Source: Lachnospiraceae bacterium UBA4380 (lineage in GTDB: Bacteria; Bacillota; Clostridia; Lachnospirales; Lachnospiraceae). Taken from it: 20,855 bases of DNA. This document shows, one piece after another, positions 7,258 to 13,634 of the stretch; position 1 is the first letter of the stretch; each line of letters begins with the position of its first letter. The notes beneath the pieces were generated by a model, which did no database searches, was not told where the DNA came from, and saw only the letters and a list, made by a program, of their open reading frames with translations. The translations under genes were made by a program, and so were the position numbers. Where the stretch lies: contig DGRU01000168.1 in the NCBI GenBank assembly GCA_002390025.1, positions 1 to 20,855 of the forward strand, in the 5' to 3' direction.

Positions 7258-7977
7258 TCACTGATCCAGGAGCCTTTGCAGGAGCTGTTCGCGGTGGTTG
7301 ATAAAGGCGGACATCACCTGGTAGCTGTCCGTGTCCTCGTATTCGCAGGGGTGGATGGGGCCGTCGTCGAAGCTCAGGATCTGCGCGCCCGGAAGGGCCA
7401 GCAGGATGGGCGAATGGGTCGCGATGATGAACTGGGCGCCGCCTGCAGCGCAGCGGTTGATCTCCATGAGGAGGGTCAGCTGGCGCTGGGGCGAGAGGGC
7501 TGCCTCCGGTTCGTCGAGCAGGTAGAAGCCGTCGGGGCGGAAGCTGTTCTGCACCAGCTGCAGAAAGCTCTCCCCGTGGGATTTTTCATGGTAGTGCTGG
7601 GGAATCCCCCCGGGGCCGCGACTGTATTCGTCTTCTTTTGTCGCTGCATTGTAGAAACTCTCTGCACGCAAAAAATATCCCCACCCCGCTCTGCGGACGC
7701 CGCGCGTAAGCCGGACGGCGTCACACAGTTCTGAATGCGAATCGTATGTAGAAAAATTATAATTTCTGGTACCTCCCTCGGGGTTGAAGCCGTAAGCGAC
7801 CGCAACGGCCTCCAGCAGCGTCGATTTGCCGCTGCCGTTTTCCCCCACAAAAAAGGTGACAGGATTCGTCAGCGGGATCTGCTCCACTTCGCGGATCGCA
7901 TCAATACCGCGCAGATAACTGTCCTGTTCGATCTGATCCCAATTGATGCGGATTTGCTGTAAGAACAGTGAATTCAT
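7258..7977 (-). CDS. AAA family ATPase (ABC-type, OLD-like nucleotide-binding fold)
   Basis: A 239-aa soluble ATPase. Walker A GENGSGKST lies at residues 45-53, an ABC-signature-like SHGES at 133-137, Walker B FYLLDEPEAALS from 151 (with the DE pair at 155-156), and the switch histidine in ATHSP at about 188. There are no membrane helices. It belongs to the single-domain AAA_21/AAA_23-type ATPases related to RecF, SMC and OLD nucleases rather than to a transporter with a visible permease. The start at 7977 lies only 13 bp downstream of the stop of the HigA-like antitoxin gene, implying one transcript. Such ATPases often accompany defence or toxin loci, but no effector gene is seen downstream; the next gene is a broken AIM24. 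Function unknown. Confidence 0.85.
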   Translation of the reverse strand: MNSLFLQQIRINWDQIEQDSYLRGIDAIREVEQIPLTNPVTFFVGENGSGKSTLLEAVAVAYGFNPEGGTRNYNFSTYDSHSELCDAVRLTRGVRRAGWGYFLRAESFYNAATKEDEYSRGPGGIPQHYHEKSHGESFLQLVQNSFRPDGFYLLDEPEAALSPQRQLTLLMEINRCAAGGAQFIIATHSPILLALPGAQILSFDDGPIHPCEYEDTDSYQVMSAFINHREQLLQRLLDQ

Positions 7978-7990
7978 GATGCTTCAGGTA

Positions 7991-8269
7991 TCAGTTTTCA
8001 TCCGTCTGCGCAGGCACGATCTTGAGTGTATACCCCATGGGCTCCAAGATTTTCAGGATACTGCTGAGCTGGGGTGAGTGAACGGATTTCTCCATGCGCG
8101 CGATGACCGGCTGTTTGACTTTACAGAGACGGCCGAGCTGTGCCTGTGAAAGTCCCTGCTCTTCACGGATCCGCACCATGTCTTTAATGATCGTCTTCTC
8201 CCGTTCAACCAGCAGCTCTTCGAGCTCTGTTATGGTAAGTTCTTCTCTCATTTCTGTCCATGTTGTCAT
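7991..8269 (-). CDS. XRE-family helix-turn-helix protein, HigA-like antitoxin
   Basis: A 92-aa DNA-binding protein. The helix-turn-helix spans about residues 32-60 (VRIREEQGLSQAQLGRLCKV, then KQPVIARMEK), followed by SPQLSSILKILEPMGYTLKI, the usual ending of HigA-type antitoxins. In HigBA modules this protein binds and neutralises the toxin and represses the promoter. The ATG at 8269 has AAGGAG 9 nt upstream. A longer frame starting at 8446 has no support. Normally the toxin gene ends a few bases upstream; here the toxin remnant ends about 580 bp away, with repeats in between. The gene is probably co-transcribed with the AAA ATPase 13 bp downstream. Confidence 0.85.
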   Translation of the reverse strand: MTTWTEMREELTITELEELLVEREKTIIKDMVRIREEQGLSQAQLGRLCKVKQPVIARMEKSVHSPQLSSILKILEPMGYTLKIVPAQTDEN

Positions 8270-8603
8270 ACGTGTTTCTCCTTGTTGTCCCATACATTTT
8301 CGTGCGGCCGTCCGGCCGTCGTTCTCATTACGATTTTCCGTATGATTTAAAGAATGTACTTGATACAAGTTTTCATGAAGCACATTCGGATTATCTCCCC
8401 TCTCACCAGGGGTTATGATGGCCGGAAGCAGTATTTTCCGGATCATCTGGATAAAATATCTTCTATATATATCATATCAAAATAAGTATGGAATCTCAAT
8501 CTTTTTTGTGCATTTGGCAAAAATATTATAGTCGCATTCTATGGAGAAACTGTACATTCGACCGGTAAATATTATTTGTTATTTTCTGCAAAAATCCCCG
8601 GGC
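8270..8603. other. Intergenic stretch between antitoxin gene and repeat block
   Basis: No gene is supported. The frame upstream of the antitoxin ATG is open but shows no domain. The AT-rich part around 8455-8540 could contain a promoter for the antitoxin now that it is separated from the toxin, but no clear -35/-10 pair stood out. Confidence 0.4.
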
Positions 8604-8877
8604 GGCGGTGCTTTCTCTGCACCGCTTTCAACCGGGGCCGCGCTAGTGGACTTTGCGCTTTGCTCATCGAGGGCGGCAGGGACTCTGCACTGCCTTCAAC
8701 TGGGACTGCGATGGTGGACTTTGCGTTTTGCTCATCGCGGGTGGCAGGGAATTCTCTGCCGCCGCCCTCCACCGGGACTGCGATAAGCGGCTTACAGCAG
8801 GCGGCGGCAGGGGCTCTGCACCGTCCTGATCGGGACAGTAATCAGTTGCTTACCGCAGGCGGCAGTGAGCCTGCAGT
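8604..8877. repeat. Degenerate tandem repeat block inside the toxin-antitoxin locus
   Basis: Four to five diverged units of about 50-73 bp, beginning near 8627, 8695, 8768 and 8827, share a pattern of TTCAAC/TCCACC, CGGGACTGCGAT, GGACTTTGCG, TTTGCTCATCG, GGCGGCAGGG and CTCTGCACYG. The last unit contains GTCCTGATCGGGAC, which also occurs in the in-frame repeat of mobA. The block overlaps the 3' end of the toxin remnant and fills most of the space before the antitoxin gene. Confidence 0.75.
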
Positions 8878-9338
8878 TCCCGGACAGCCAGATACATGTG
8901 AAGGAGCGGAACCCCGCCGGGAACCTTGTCTGTAAAATAGTGGTGGAGCAGGACATATGTCTCCTCGTCCCTCTCATGTCTGCAGGTTCGGCCGTACAGG
9001 AAGACACAGACCGACAGTGGCCTGCCGGAAAACAGCCTTCGCGCGGTCTTTTTTTGCTTTCGGGCAGCCGGACCAGCCCGGCAGAAGCTGCGCCCTGCGG
9101 ACCTCCTCTCTTTCTGCCCCTCCGGTACTGTTTCAAAACCGCTGATACAGTGCATGTAGATCCCACCCCCGGGATACCTGCACACTGCTTTGTCGCCGTC
9201 GGAGCCGTTTTCCGCAAGGTAGTCCAAAAATGCCGCCACTTTGTAATAATCTTCTCTGTGGGCAGCATGCAGCATATGTAAAAAATCACCCAGATCGCTT
9301 TTTCCGTTTTTGTCTTCATAAAACTCTATGGTATACAT
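8850..9338 (-). pseudogene. HigB-like (Gp49/RelE family) toxin, disrupted
   Basis: The N-terminus MYTIEFYEDKNGKSDLGDFL and the following AENGSDGDKAVCRYPGGGIY are typical of phage-derived Gp49-like HigB toxins, ribosome-dependent mRNA interferases. In the family the next segment is ELRP and a hydrophobic strand; here about 45 residues of arginine-rich, low-homology sequence (about 62-106) intervene. Family-like sequence then returns as LSVCVFLYG and ETYVLLHHYF. The C-terminus is also atypical and runs into repeats. The frame is open (162 aa versus about 110 for the family), so the insertion is in frame, but activity is doubtful. The ATG at 9338 follows AAAGGAG. Position and strand, ahead of an XRE antitoxin, match a HigBA module. 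Confidence 0.68.
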
Positions 9339-9676
9339 ACGTGCTCCTTTCCGGAGAATGCTCTTTGTAAATTTTCGTTCTTGCCACACAGGATAGCAGA
9401 ACGCAAGTACAAAAATACTCCCCATACAGTCGAACGCGCGTACAGCAGGCTCTTTTTTTAAAGAGCAGGGAGAAAAGCAGGGAAAAACTGTTTTCCGGGG
9501 GAAAAAAATTGATAACCGAAGTCAGACGAGTTTTTCGTAAAACAGAGCAGGGCGATTTCCCGAGGCAATTATTGGTATGGTATAATTTCCTGAAGCGTTC
9601 ATCGGCAAAATTTTCCAGGGCAATTATTGGCAAATTTTCCCGAAGCAATCATTGGGAAAAATCGTTCATAAAAAAA
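9339..9676. other. Intergenic region between toxin remnant and peptide promoter
   Basis: No gene is supported. A leftward frame through 9316-9648 reads through short repeats and lacks homology or a ribosome site. On the plus strand GGTATGGTATAAT (about 9574-9586) has the look of an extended -10 element, but no matching -35. Confidence 0.45.
9559..9660. repeat. Degenerate ~25-bp tandem repeats
   Basis: Four units alternate GGCAATTATTGG and GAAGC(A/G)(T/A)TCATYGG, each followed by an AAATTTTCC-like tail, starting near 9562, 9592, 9618 and 9643. They lie just upstream of the peptide gene promoter. Confidence 0.65.
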
Positions 9677-9719
9677 TCACACTAATGTGACAGTACTGTG
9701 ACTTTAAAAGAGCTATAAT
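9677..9719 (+). promoter_or_regulatory. Probable activator-dependent promoter of the GG-leader peptide gene
   Basis: A perfect TATAAT lies at 9714-9719, but no good -35 box at the normal distance. Instead two direct TGTGAC motifs (9686-9691 and 9697-9702) are spaced 11 bp apart, about one helical turn, near the -35 position. They overlap an inverted TCAC-ACTAAT-GTGA (9677-9690) and a CAGTACTG palindrome. This arrangement suggests a regulator binding site. Transcription would start near 9726, leaving a roughly 235-nt leader. Confidence 0.5.
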
Positions 9720-9837
9720 GGTCGCATAAGAAATCAAACAAAGCAGTCGGACGCGGCAAAGTGATGCAGGCATGCTGCTGCCGGAATGGTTTCAATATTC
9801 CGGGGCTTTCACAAGAGCCCGGAAGAATCCCTAAAGG
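9720..9837 (+). other. Structured 5' leader of the peptide gene
   Basis: Two adjacent hairpins are visible: CCGGAAT (9781-9787) pairing with ATTCCGG (9797-9803), and GGGCT (9803-9807) pairing with AGCCC (9816-9820). A GCAGGCATGCTGCTGCC palindromic stretch precedes them (about 9766-9782). The region belongs to the transcribed leader if the promoter at 9714 is real. It matches no riboswitch I recognise. Confidence 0.4.
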
Positions 9838-9937
9838 TTGAGTAGATCGAGTTCAAATTGAGTAGATTGAATTCAAATTGAGTAGATTGAATTCAAATTG
9901 AGTAGATCGAATCCAAGTTGAATAGATCGAATTCGAA
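9838..9937 (+). repeat. Five 20-bp tandem repeats upstream of the peptide gene
   Basis: Consensus unit TTGAGTAGATTGAATTCAAA, five copies at exact 20-bp period from 9838. Copies 2 and 3 are identical and the others differ by one to four bases. The array ends 25 bp before the start codon, inside the leader. Each unit contains a GAATTC palindrome flanked by TTGAATTCAA. Confidence 0.92.
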
Positions 9938-9962
9938 TATGGTTTATAAGGAGAATAGAATC

Positions 9963-10262
9963 ATGAAAGATAGAATGATCGATGAGAAGCTGAATGAGAA
10001 GCTGAATGAAGAGAATCTTGAAGAGGTCGCCGGCGGATTTAACACCCAGCACCTCCATGTCGGCGGATACGCAGACAGCCCCGCTGCCATGCATGCCGTT
10101 ATGACCGATGATACTAATTTTAAAAATGTGAGCCCCGTTATCAACGGCAATGACAAGCCCAAGGCCACACATGCAATCAAGACAGGCATGTTCGGCAAGC
10201 CCGTCCTCGTAGATCTCAACGATGAGGACAAGGCAAACGGGGGAAATCCCACATTTGCTTGA
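9963..10262 (+). CDS. Small peptide precursor with double-glycine-type leader
   Basis: A 99-aa peptide. Its N-terminus ends in KLNEENLEEVAGG (residues 13-25), which fits the leader pattern (Leu, acidic residues, Val-x-Gly-Gly) cut after GG by peptidase-containing ABC transporters during export of bacteriocins, RiPP precursors and signalling peptides. The predicted core would be 74 residues (26-99), polar, rich in Asp, Asn, His and Gly, with no cysteine anywhere. It is therefore neither a lanthipeptide nor a disulfide bacteriocin. The EKLN motif is duplicated in the leader. ATG at 9963 follows AAGGAG. It is one of two plus-strand genes in the window, with its own promoter, repeat array and terminator, and no transporter, modification or immunity gene beside it. 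I do not recognise the core; bacteriocin or signal function is inference. Confidence 0.78.
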   Translation: MKDRMIDEKLNEKLNEENLEEVAGGFNTQHLHVGGYADSPAAMHAVMTDDTNFKNVSPVINGNDKPKATHAIKTGMFGKPVLVDLNDEDKANGGNPTFA

Positions 10263-10312
10263 TTGATCTGGCATAATCGATTTTTTCGTTAATCCTTTTT
10301 AAATCCCTTTTT

Positions 10313-10365
10313 AAAAATCCCTTCCGGGCTGCAGGAATTTAACCTGTTTTCCGGAAGGGATTTTT
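10313..10365 (+). terminator. Rho-independent terminator (probably bidirectional)
   Basis: AAAAATCCCTTCCGG (10313-10327) pairs perfectly with CCGGAAGGGATTTTT (10351-10365). This gives a GC-rich stem with an A tract on one side and a T tract on the other. It lies 50 bp after the peptide stop and about 80 bp beyond the end of the convergent mobA gene, so it can serve both. Confidence 0.92.
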
Positions 10366-10445
10366 ACATTTGATTATACACCCCTTTCTGCATCGATGAT
10401 GCCCGACTATAAATGACGCGCATTTATTAATGGTTTATGTGGGTC

Positions 10446-11186
10446 TCATTCAGTGAGGATCCTGTGGAATTCCTCGCCTGTGTTGATATTTGAGATCATC
10501 CGGAGAAGCTCCGGCTCTTCGATCCGTATTGCTTTCGCCCTGCATAAATCCGGCAGGATGCGGAGGCGGTTGTCTCCTTTTTCGATCTGCCGGCGCAGGA
10601 TCGGGGCGATTGTCTTTCTATAGAGCGCGCAGGTCATATGCATGCGCCCGTCCGGTGTGAGGGGGTAGATGATGTCCGCATCGGCGCCGCGCTGCTGTAG
10701 GAGCAGTGTGAAGAAGCTCCGCTTGACAGCGGGAACATCGCAGGACACAACGAGAGCCCACTCCGCCTTACATGTGTGCAGAGCCGTATAGATGCCGCCC
10801 AGCGGGCCGCAATCCGGGATCAGGTCCGGCAGGCGGATCCAGTCTGCAGGGAGGCGGTCCTGATCGGGAACGGTACCTTTTTTGCTGTTCTCTGCCGCCG
10901 GGGCGGGCTTGTCCTGATCGGGGCCGGTGCCTTGTGTAATGGCCTCAGACGCTGCAGTGAGGTTTTGTTGATCGGAGTTGCTGCCGTCAGCTGCCACGGA
11001 GAGGTATTTTTCATCCAGAAAGTCCAGTTCTGACGCGATCGTTTCCAGGAAAGTACTCTCTTTCCAGGGAAGCAGGGCCTTGTCCCGGCCCATGCGCCGG
11101 CTCCTGCCGCCCCGCAGCAGGACCGCGCAGCAGGCGCCAGCGGGGTTTTCTGAAGGGCTGCTGCCGGGATGGGATGTAGTGTTCAT
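10446..11186 (-). CDS. mobA: Molybdenum cofactor guanylyltransferase MobA, with an in-frame repeat insertion
   Basis: Transfers GMP from GTP to molybdopterin to make the guanine dinucleotide form of the molybdenum cofactor. The nucleotide-binding loop LRGGRSRRMGRDK lies at residues 24-36. PDLIPDCGPLGGIYTAL (about 120-136) and VVSCDVP carry the other conserved positions. Family members are about 190-210 aa; this one is 246. The excess is a Gln/Asp/Pro/Ala-rich insert at residues 68-115 built of an 18-residue repeat (GTGPDQDKPAP... and GTVPDQDRLP...), placed in the loop between two core strands. The ATG at 11186 has AAGGA close upstream. The related genes moaC and mobB lie further right on the same strand. 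No molybdoenzyme is visible. Confidence 0.88.
   Translation of the reverse strand: MNTTSHPGSSPSENPAGACCAVLLRGGRSRRMGRDKALLPWKESTFLETIASELDFLDEKYLSVAADGSNSDQQNLTAASEAITQGTGPDQDKPAPAAENSKKGTVPDQDRLPADWIRLPDLIPDCGPLGGIYTALHTCKAEWALVVSCDVPAVKRSFFTLLLQQRGADADIIYPLTPDGRMHMTCALYRKTIAPILRRQIEKGDNRLRILPDLCRAKAIRIEEPELLRMISNINTGEEFHRILTE
10842..10985 (-). repeat. 54-bp in-frame tandem repeat inside mobA
   Basis: 2.67 units of exactly 18 codons: GSNSDQQN..., GTGPDQDK..., GTVPDQDR... The DNA core CCCGATCAGGAC is identical in the two left-most units and is also present in the toxin-antitoxin repeat block (complement around 8824-8837). The copy furthest from the mobA 3' end is the most diverged. Confidence 0.85.
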
Positions 11187-11205
11187 GTTTCCTTAACCCC
11201 TCTTC

Positions 11206-11249
11206 GTGGGACACTGGGGACGGTTCTGGCCGTCCCACCTGGTGGCTCA
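11206..11249. repeat. GGGACGGTTC-family hairpin at the amylase gene 3' end
   Basis: GTGGGAC (11206-11212) pairs with GTCCCAC (11232-11238), enclosing GGGGACGGTTCTGG. On the minus strand the amylase stop TGA is the first codon of the element (TGAGCCACCAGGTGGGACGG). This matches in layout the SDR end at 1499 (TGAGTCACGAGGGACGG). It may terminate amylase transcription ahead of mobA. Confidence 0.75.
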
Positions 11250-12719
11250 TTCTGTGACGACAATGTATTCGAAGCCGACTTCGTGGATCCAGATGGAGAC
11301 TTCGCCTCCTCTGACGGCGAAGGTGCCGTAGCCTTCCTGGTCGATGACGACGGGATCGGGGCAGTTTTCGAGGGCGTCGCGGAAGGCGATGCCGGTGTGC
11401 TGTTTGCCCATAAACATGCGTTTTTCGCCGTTATCTGTGTTGCTGATGACGACAGCAAGGCCGGAGTCGGGGTGGTCTTCGCTTCCTCTGCGGACCCAGC
11501 CGACGATGTGGGGATCGTCAAAGTAGTCTTCCTGTTCGCCGTAGGCATAGCCGCGGCGGATTTTGATCATCTTGCCCAGGTTGGGAACGAGCGGGCGGTC
11601 CTGGACGGGATTTCCGTAGTAGTCGGAATAAAAGACGCAGGGGGTTCCGCTCTCGCGCAGGAGGATCATGGCATAGGCGATGGGTTTGAACCAGTCCGCG
11701 ACAAAGGACTGGAGTGCCTGGCCGTACTGGGTGTCGTGGTTGTCCACAAAGGTCACGGCGTACCCGGGCCTCTCTCTGACAAGGGTGTTGTCAAAGATCT
11801 GGCGCAGGTCGTAGTCGCGCCCCGCCTGTGAGGCATTGAAGAAGTTGTAGTGGAGGGCGACGTCGAACAGGCTCATCTCCTGGTGAACTGCGTCGAGGTA
11901 GTAGATGAGGCGTCCGAGGTCTGTGTTCCAGTACTCTCCCACTGCCGGGATGTCTTTCCCGAGTTCGGCGCGCACTTTCTGCAGGAGCTCCTGGTAAAAG
12001 CTGAAGCTGATGTGCTTGACGGCGTCGAGGCGCAGTCCGTCAATCCCGGTCTCCCTGATATACCAGAGAAGCCATTTGCGGATTTCCTCGCAGACGACAG
12101 GATTGCTCATGTCGACATTCATGCCCATCAGGTAGTCAAAATTGCCCTTCTCCGGATCCGTGTCCTCATTCCACTCCTTGCCTTTGAAGCGGTAGATCAT
12201 GCCCTGCTCCTTGGAGAGGTCATCGTAGTCTGTCCCGGAAAAATGTGTGTGATCCCAGGTGAATGTGCTGTATTTGCCCTTTCTGCCGGGGAAGGTGAAT
12301 TTAGACCAGACACGGATCACGTGGGGTTCTTCGACCTGCTGTGTGCGGTCCTCGGCGGAGTCCGATACGGCGACAACATCCTCACATTCATCGGCGCCCA
12401 TTCTGTGGTTGAGGACGATATCTGCGAAGACCCGGATCCCGTTATCGTGGAAAGCCCGGATCGCCTCGAGATATTCCTCTTTGGTGCCGTATTTGGTGCG
12501 GACAGTATCCTTCTGGTCGAATTCGCCAAGGTCATACATGTCGTAGACGCCGTAGCCTACGTCGTCCTGGGATGTTCCCTTATAGGCGGGCGGAAGCCAG
12601 ACATCCGTGATACCGATCCCGTTCAGGCTCTCTGCCTTGGCGGCGCAGCGTTTCCACCACAGTCCGTCGTTGGGCAGGTACCATTCAAAATACTGCATCA
12701 TAGTCCTGTTTACTGACAT
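11247..12719 (-). CDS. Cytoplasmic alpha-amylase (GH13)
   Basis: Hydrolyses internal alpha-1,4 bonds of starch or glycogen-type glucans. At 490 aa without a signal peptide it fits the intracellular amylase group (GH13 subfamily 5) that starts MxxRTMMQYFEWYLPNDG. The four GH13 regions are present: DIVLNH (100-105), GLRLDAVKH with nucleophile Asp232, VGEYW with acid/base Glu262, and FVDNHDTQ with Asp329. The protein is probably involved in internal glycogen or maltodextrin turnover. ATG at 12719 follows GGAG. It separates mobA from moaC with no evident functional link. The TGA stop lies at the edge of a palindromic repeat. Confidence 0.95.
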   Translation of the reverse strand: MSVNRTMMQYFEWYLPNDGLWWKRCAAKAESLNGIGITDVWLPPAYKGTSQDDVGYGVYDMYDLGEFDQKDTVRTKYGTKEEYLEAIRAFHDNGIRVFADIVLNHRMGADECEDVVAVSDSAEDRTQQVEEPHVIRVWSKFTFPGRKGKYSTFTWDHTHFSGTDYDDLSKEQGMIYRFKGKEWNEDTDPEKGNFDYLMGMNVDMSNPVVCEEIRKWLLWYIRETGIDGLRLDAVKHISFSFYQELLQKVRAELGKDIPAVGEYWNTDLGRLIYYLDAVHQEMSLFDVALHYNFFNASQAGRDYDLRQIFDNTLVRERPGYAVTFVDNHDTQYGQALQSFVADWFKPIAYAMILLRESGTPCVFYSDYYGNPVQDRPLVPNLGKMIKIRRGYAYGEQEDYFDDPHIVGWVRRGSEDHPDSGLAVVISNTDNGEKRMFMGKQHTGIAFRDALENCPDPVVIDQEGYGTFAVRGGEVSIWIHEVGFEYIVVTE

Positions 12720-12813
12720 AGTTTTCTCCGATATTTATCTAAATTACGTTTTTATTACGTTTTTCGCGGAAATATCCTGCTGCGGATTCTGCAGCGGACT
12801 GCATGGTCACGCG

Positions 12814-12917
12814 GCAGGTTTTGCATGCTGTTTCGTTTACTTCGCAGCAGTTTTCTGCGGAATACCGCATTATTTTGTGCAGGTTTTGCATGCTATTTCG
12901 TTTTCTTACAGCAGATT
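12814..12917. repeat. 75-bp spaced direct repeat between moaC and amylase genes
   Basis: GCAGGTTTTGCATGCT followed by TTTCGTTT and CTT occurs at 12814-12842 and 12889-12917, a 75-bp period. GCAG/CTGC-rich sequence between them (CGCAGCAGTTTTCTGCGG) can form a small hairpin. The repeats occupy most of the 222-bp spacer and lie beyond the moaC stop. Confidence 0.7.
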
Positions 12918-12941
12918 ATTCTACTGCTTATCTGCATTTTT

Positions 12942-13436
12942 TTAAAGCGGTTTCTGTTCTCTTGTATAATCGCCGTGCACACCGCCGGTCTTCTGCACAA
13001 GGCGGATGCCGGTGATTTCCATATCTCTCTGAACTGCCTTGCACATGTCGTAGACAGTGAGTGCCGCGGTGGAAACGGCGGTGAGGGCCTCCATCTCGAC
13101 GCCGGTGCGTCCCTCGCAGGAGACCTGGGCCCGGATCTCAACCGCGTGGTCTTTTTCGTTGAGTGTGAGGTCGAGTTTAATGCCGCTCAGAAAGAGGGGA
13201 TGGCACATGGGGATGAGGTCCGGCGTCCTCTTGGCGCCCATGATCCCTGCGATCTGGGCCGTCGCCAGCACGTCGCCCTTTTTCATACCGCCGCTTCTGA
13301 CCATTTCAAAGGTCTGCGGATTCAGGAGCACGCGCCCCTCGGCAATGGCTGTCCTCTTTGTGATCTCCTTGTCACCCACGTTGACCATCCTGGCTCTGCC
13401 GCTCTCGTCAAAATGGGTGAAATCCTGCTCTGTCAT
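12942..13436 (-). CDS. moaC: Cyclic pyranopterin monophosphate synthase MoaC
   Basis: With MoaA, converts GTP to cyclic pyranopterin monophosphate, the first step of molybdenum cofactor synthesis; MoaC forms the cyclic phosphate. The 164-aa length is typical. Conserved blocks are GAKRTPDLIPMCHPL (67-81), a GVEMEALTAVS...VYDMCKA block (112-134, with the catalytic Asp130 and Lys133) and KTGG (149-152). The ATG at 13436 follows AAGGAG. Start and sequence are canonical. moaA is not in the window. It shares a strand with mobA to the left and mobB to the right, but unrelated genes lie between them, so a single Moco operon is not evident. Confidence 0.96.
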   Translation of the reverse strand: MTEQDFTHFDESGRARMVNVGDKEITKRTAIAEGRVLLNPQTFEMVRSGGMKKGDVLATAQIAGIMGAKRTPDLIPMCHPLFLSGIKLDLTLNEKDHAVEIRAQVSCEGRTGVEMEALTAVSTAALTVYDMCKAVQRDMEITGIRLVQKTGGVHGDYTREQKPL

Positions 13437-13504
13437 ATTTTATATCTCCTTACATTGACGCCGGAGCGCCTCTGCGCGACGGGAACATATACTTTTCCTA
13501 CAAT

Positions 13505-13632
13505 GCCGCTCGTCAGAGCGGCACCCTGAGGCGTTTTCGCGGAGGCGAAAACGGTGAAGGATCCGCAAAGGTTTGGGCCGCCGTGCGGTACAAACCTTTG
13601 AGTCTTAAAAAATAGCATCGGATATTTTTTAA
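13505..13632. repeat. Cluster of four consecutive perfect hairpins between TPM and moaC genes
   Basis: Stem 1: GCCGCTC/GAGCGGC (13505-13511, 13516-13522). Stem 2: CGTTTTCGC/GCGAAAACG (13532-13540, 13545-13553). Stem 3: CAAAGGTTTG/CAAACCTTTG (13566-13575, 13591-13600), with a smaller stem in its loop. Stem 4: TTAAAAAATA/TATTTTTTAA (13605-13614, 13623-13632). The cluster starts 2 bp after the TPM stop codon. Stem 4 may terminate transcription; the whole looks like a mobile palindromic element or a structured RNA. Confidence 0.85.
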
Positions 13633-13634
13633 AC

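Noticed and set aside
8270..8446. N-terminal extension of the XRE antitoxin
   Set aside because: The ATG at 8269 has a well-placed AAGGAG and matches the usual length of about 92 aa; the extension is not homologous to anything.
8792..9319. Alternative 175-aa minus-strand frame over the toxin locus
   Set aside because: The recognisable toxin residues (MYTIEFYEDK, YVLLHHY) lie in a different frame with an AAAGGAG site. This frame has no homology.
9316..9648. 110-aa minus-strand frame upstream of the toxin
   Set aside because: It reads through the short repeats at 9559-9660, has no ribosome site and resembles no family.
9838..9937. Possible CRISPR array
   Set aside because: The 20-bp units are contiguous with no unique spacers, and no cas genes are present.
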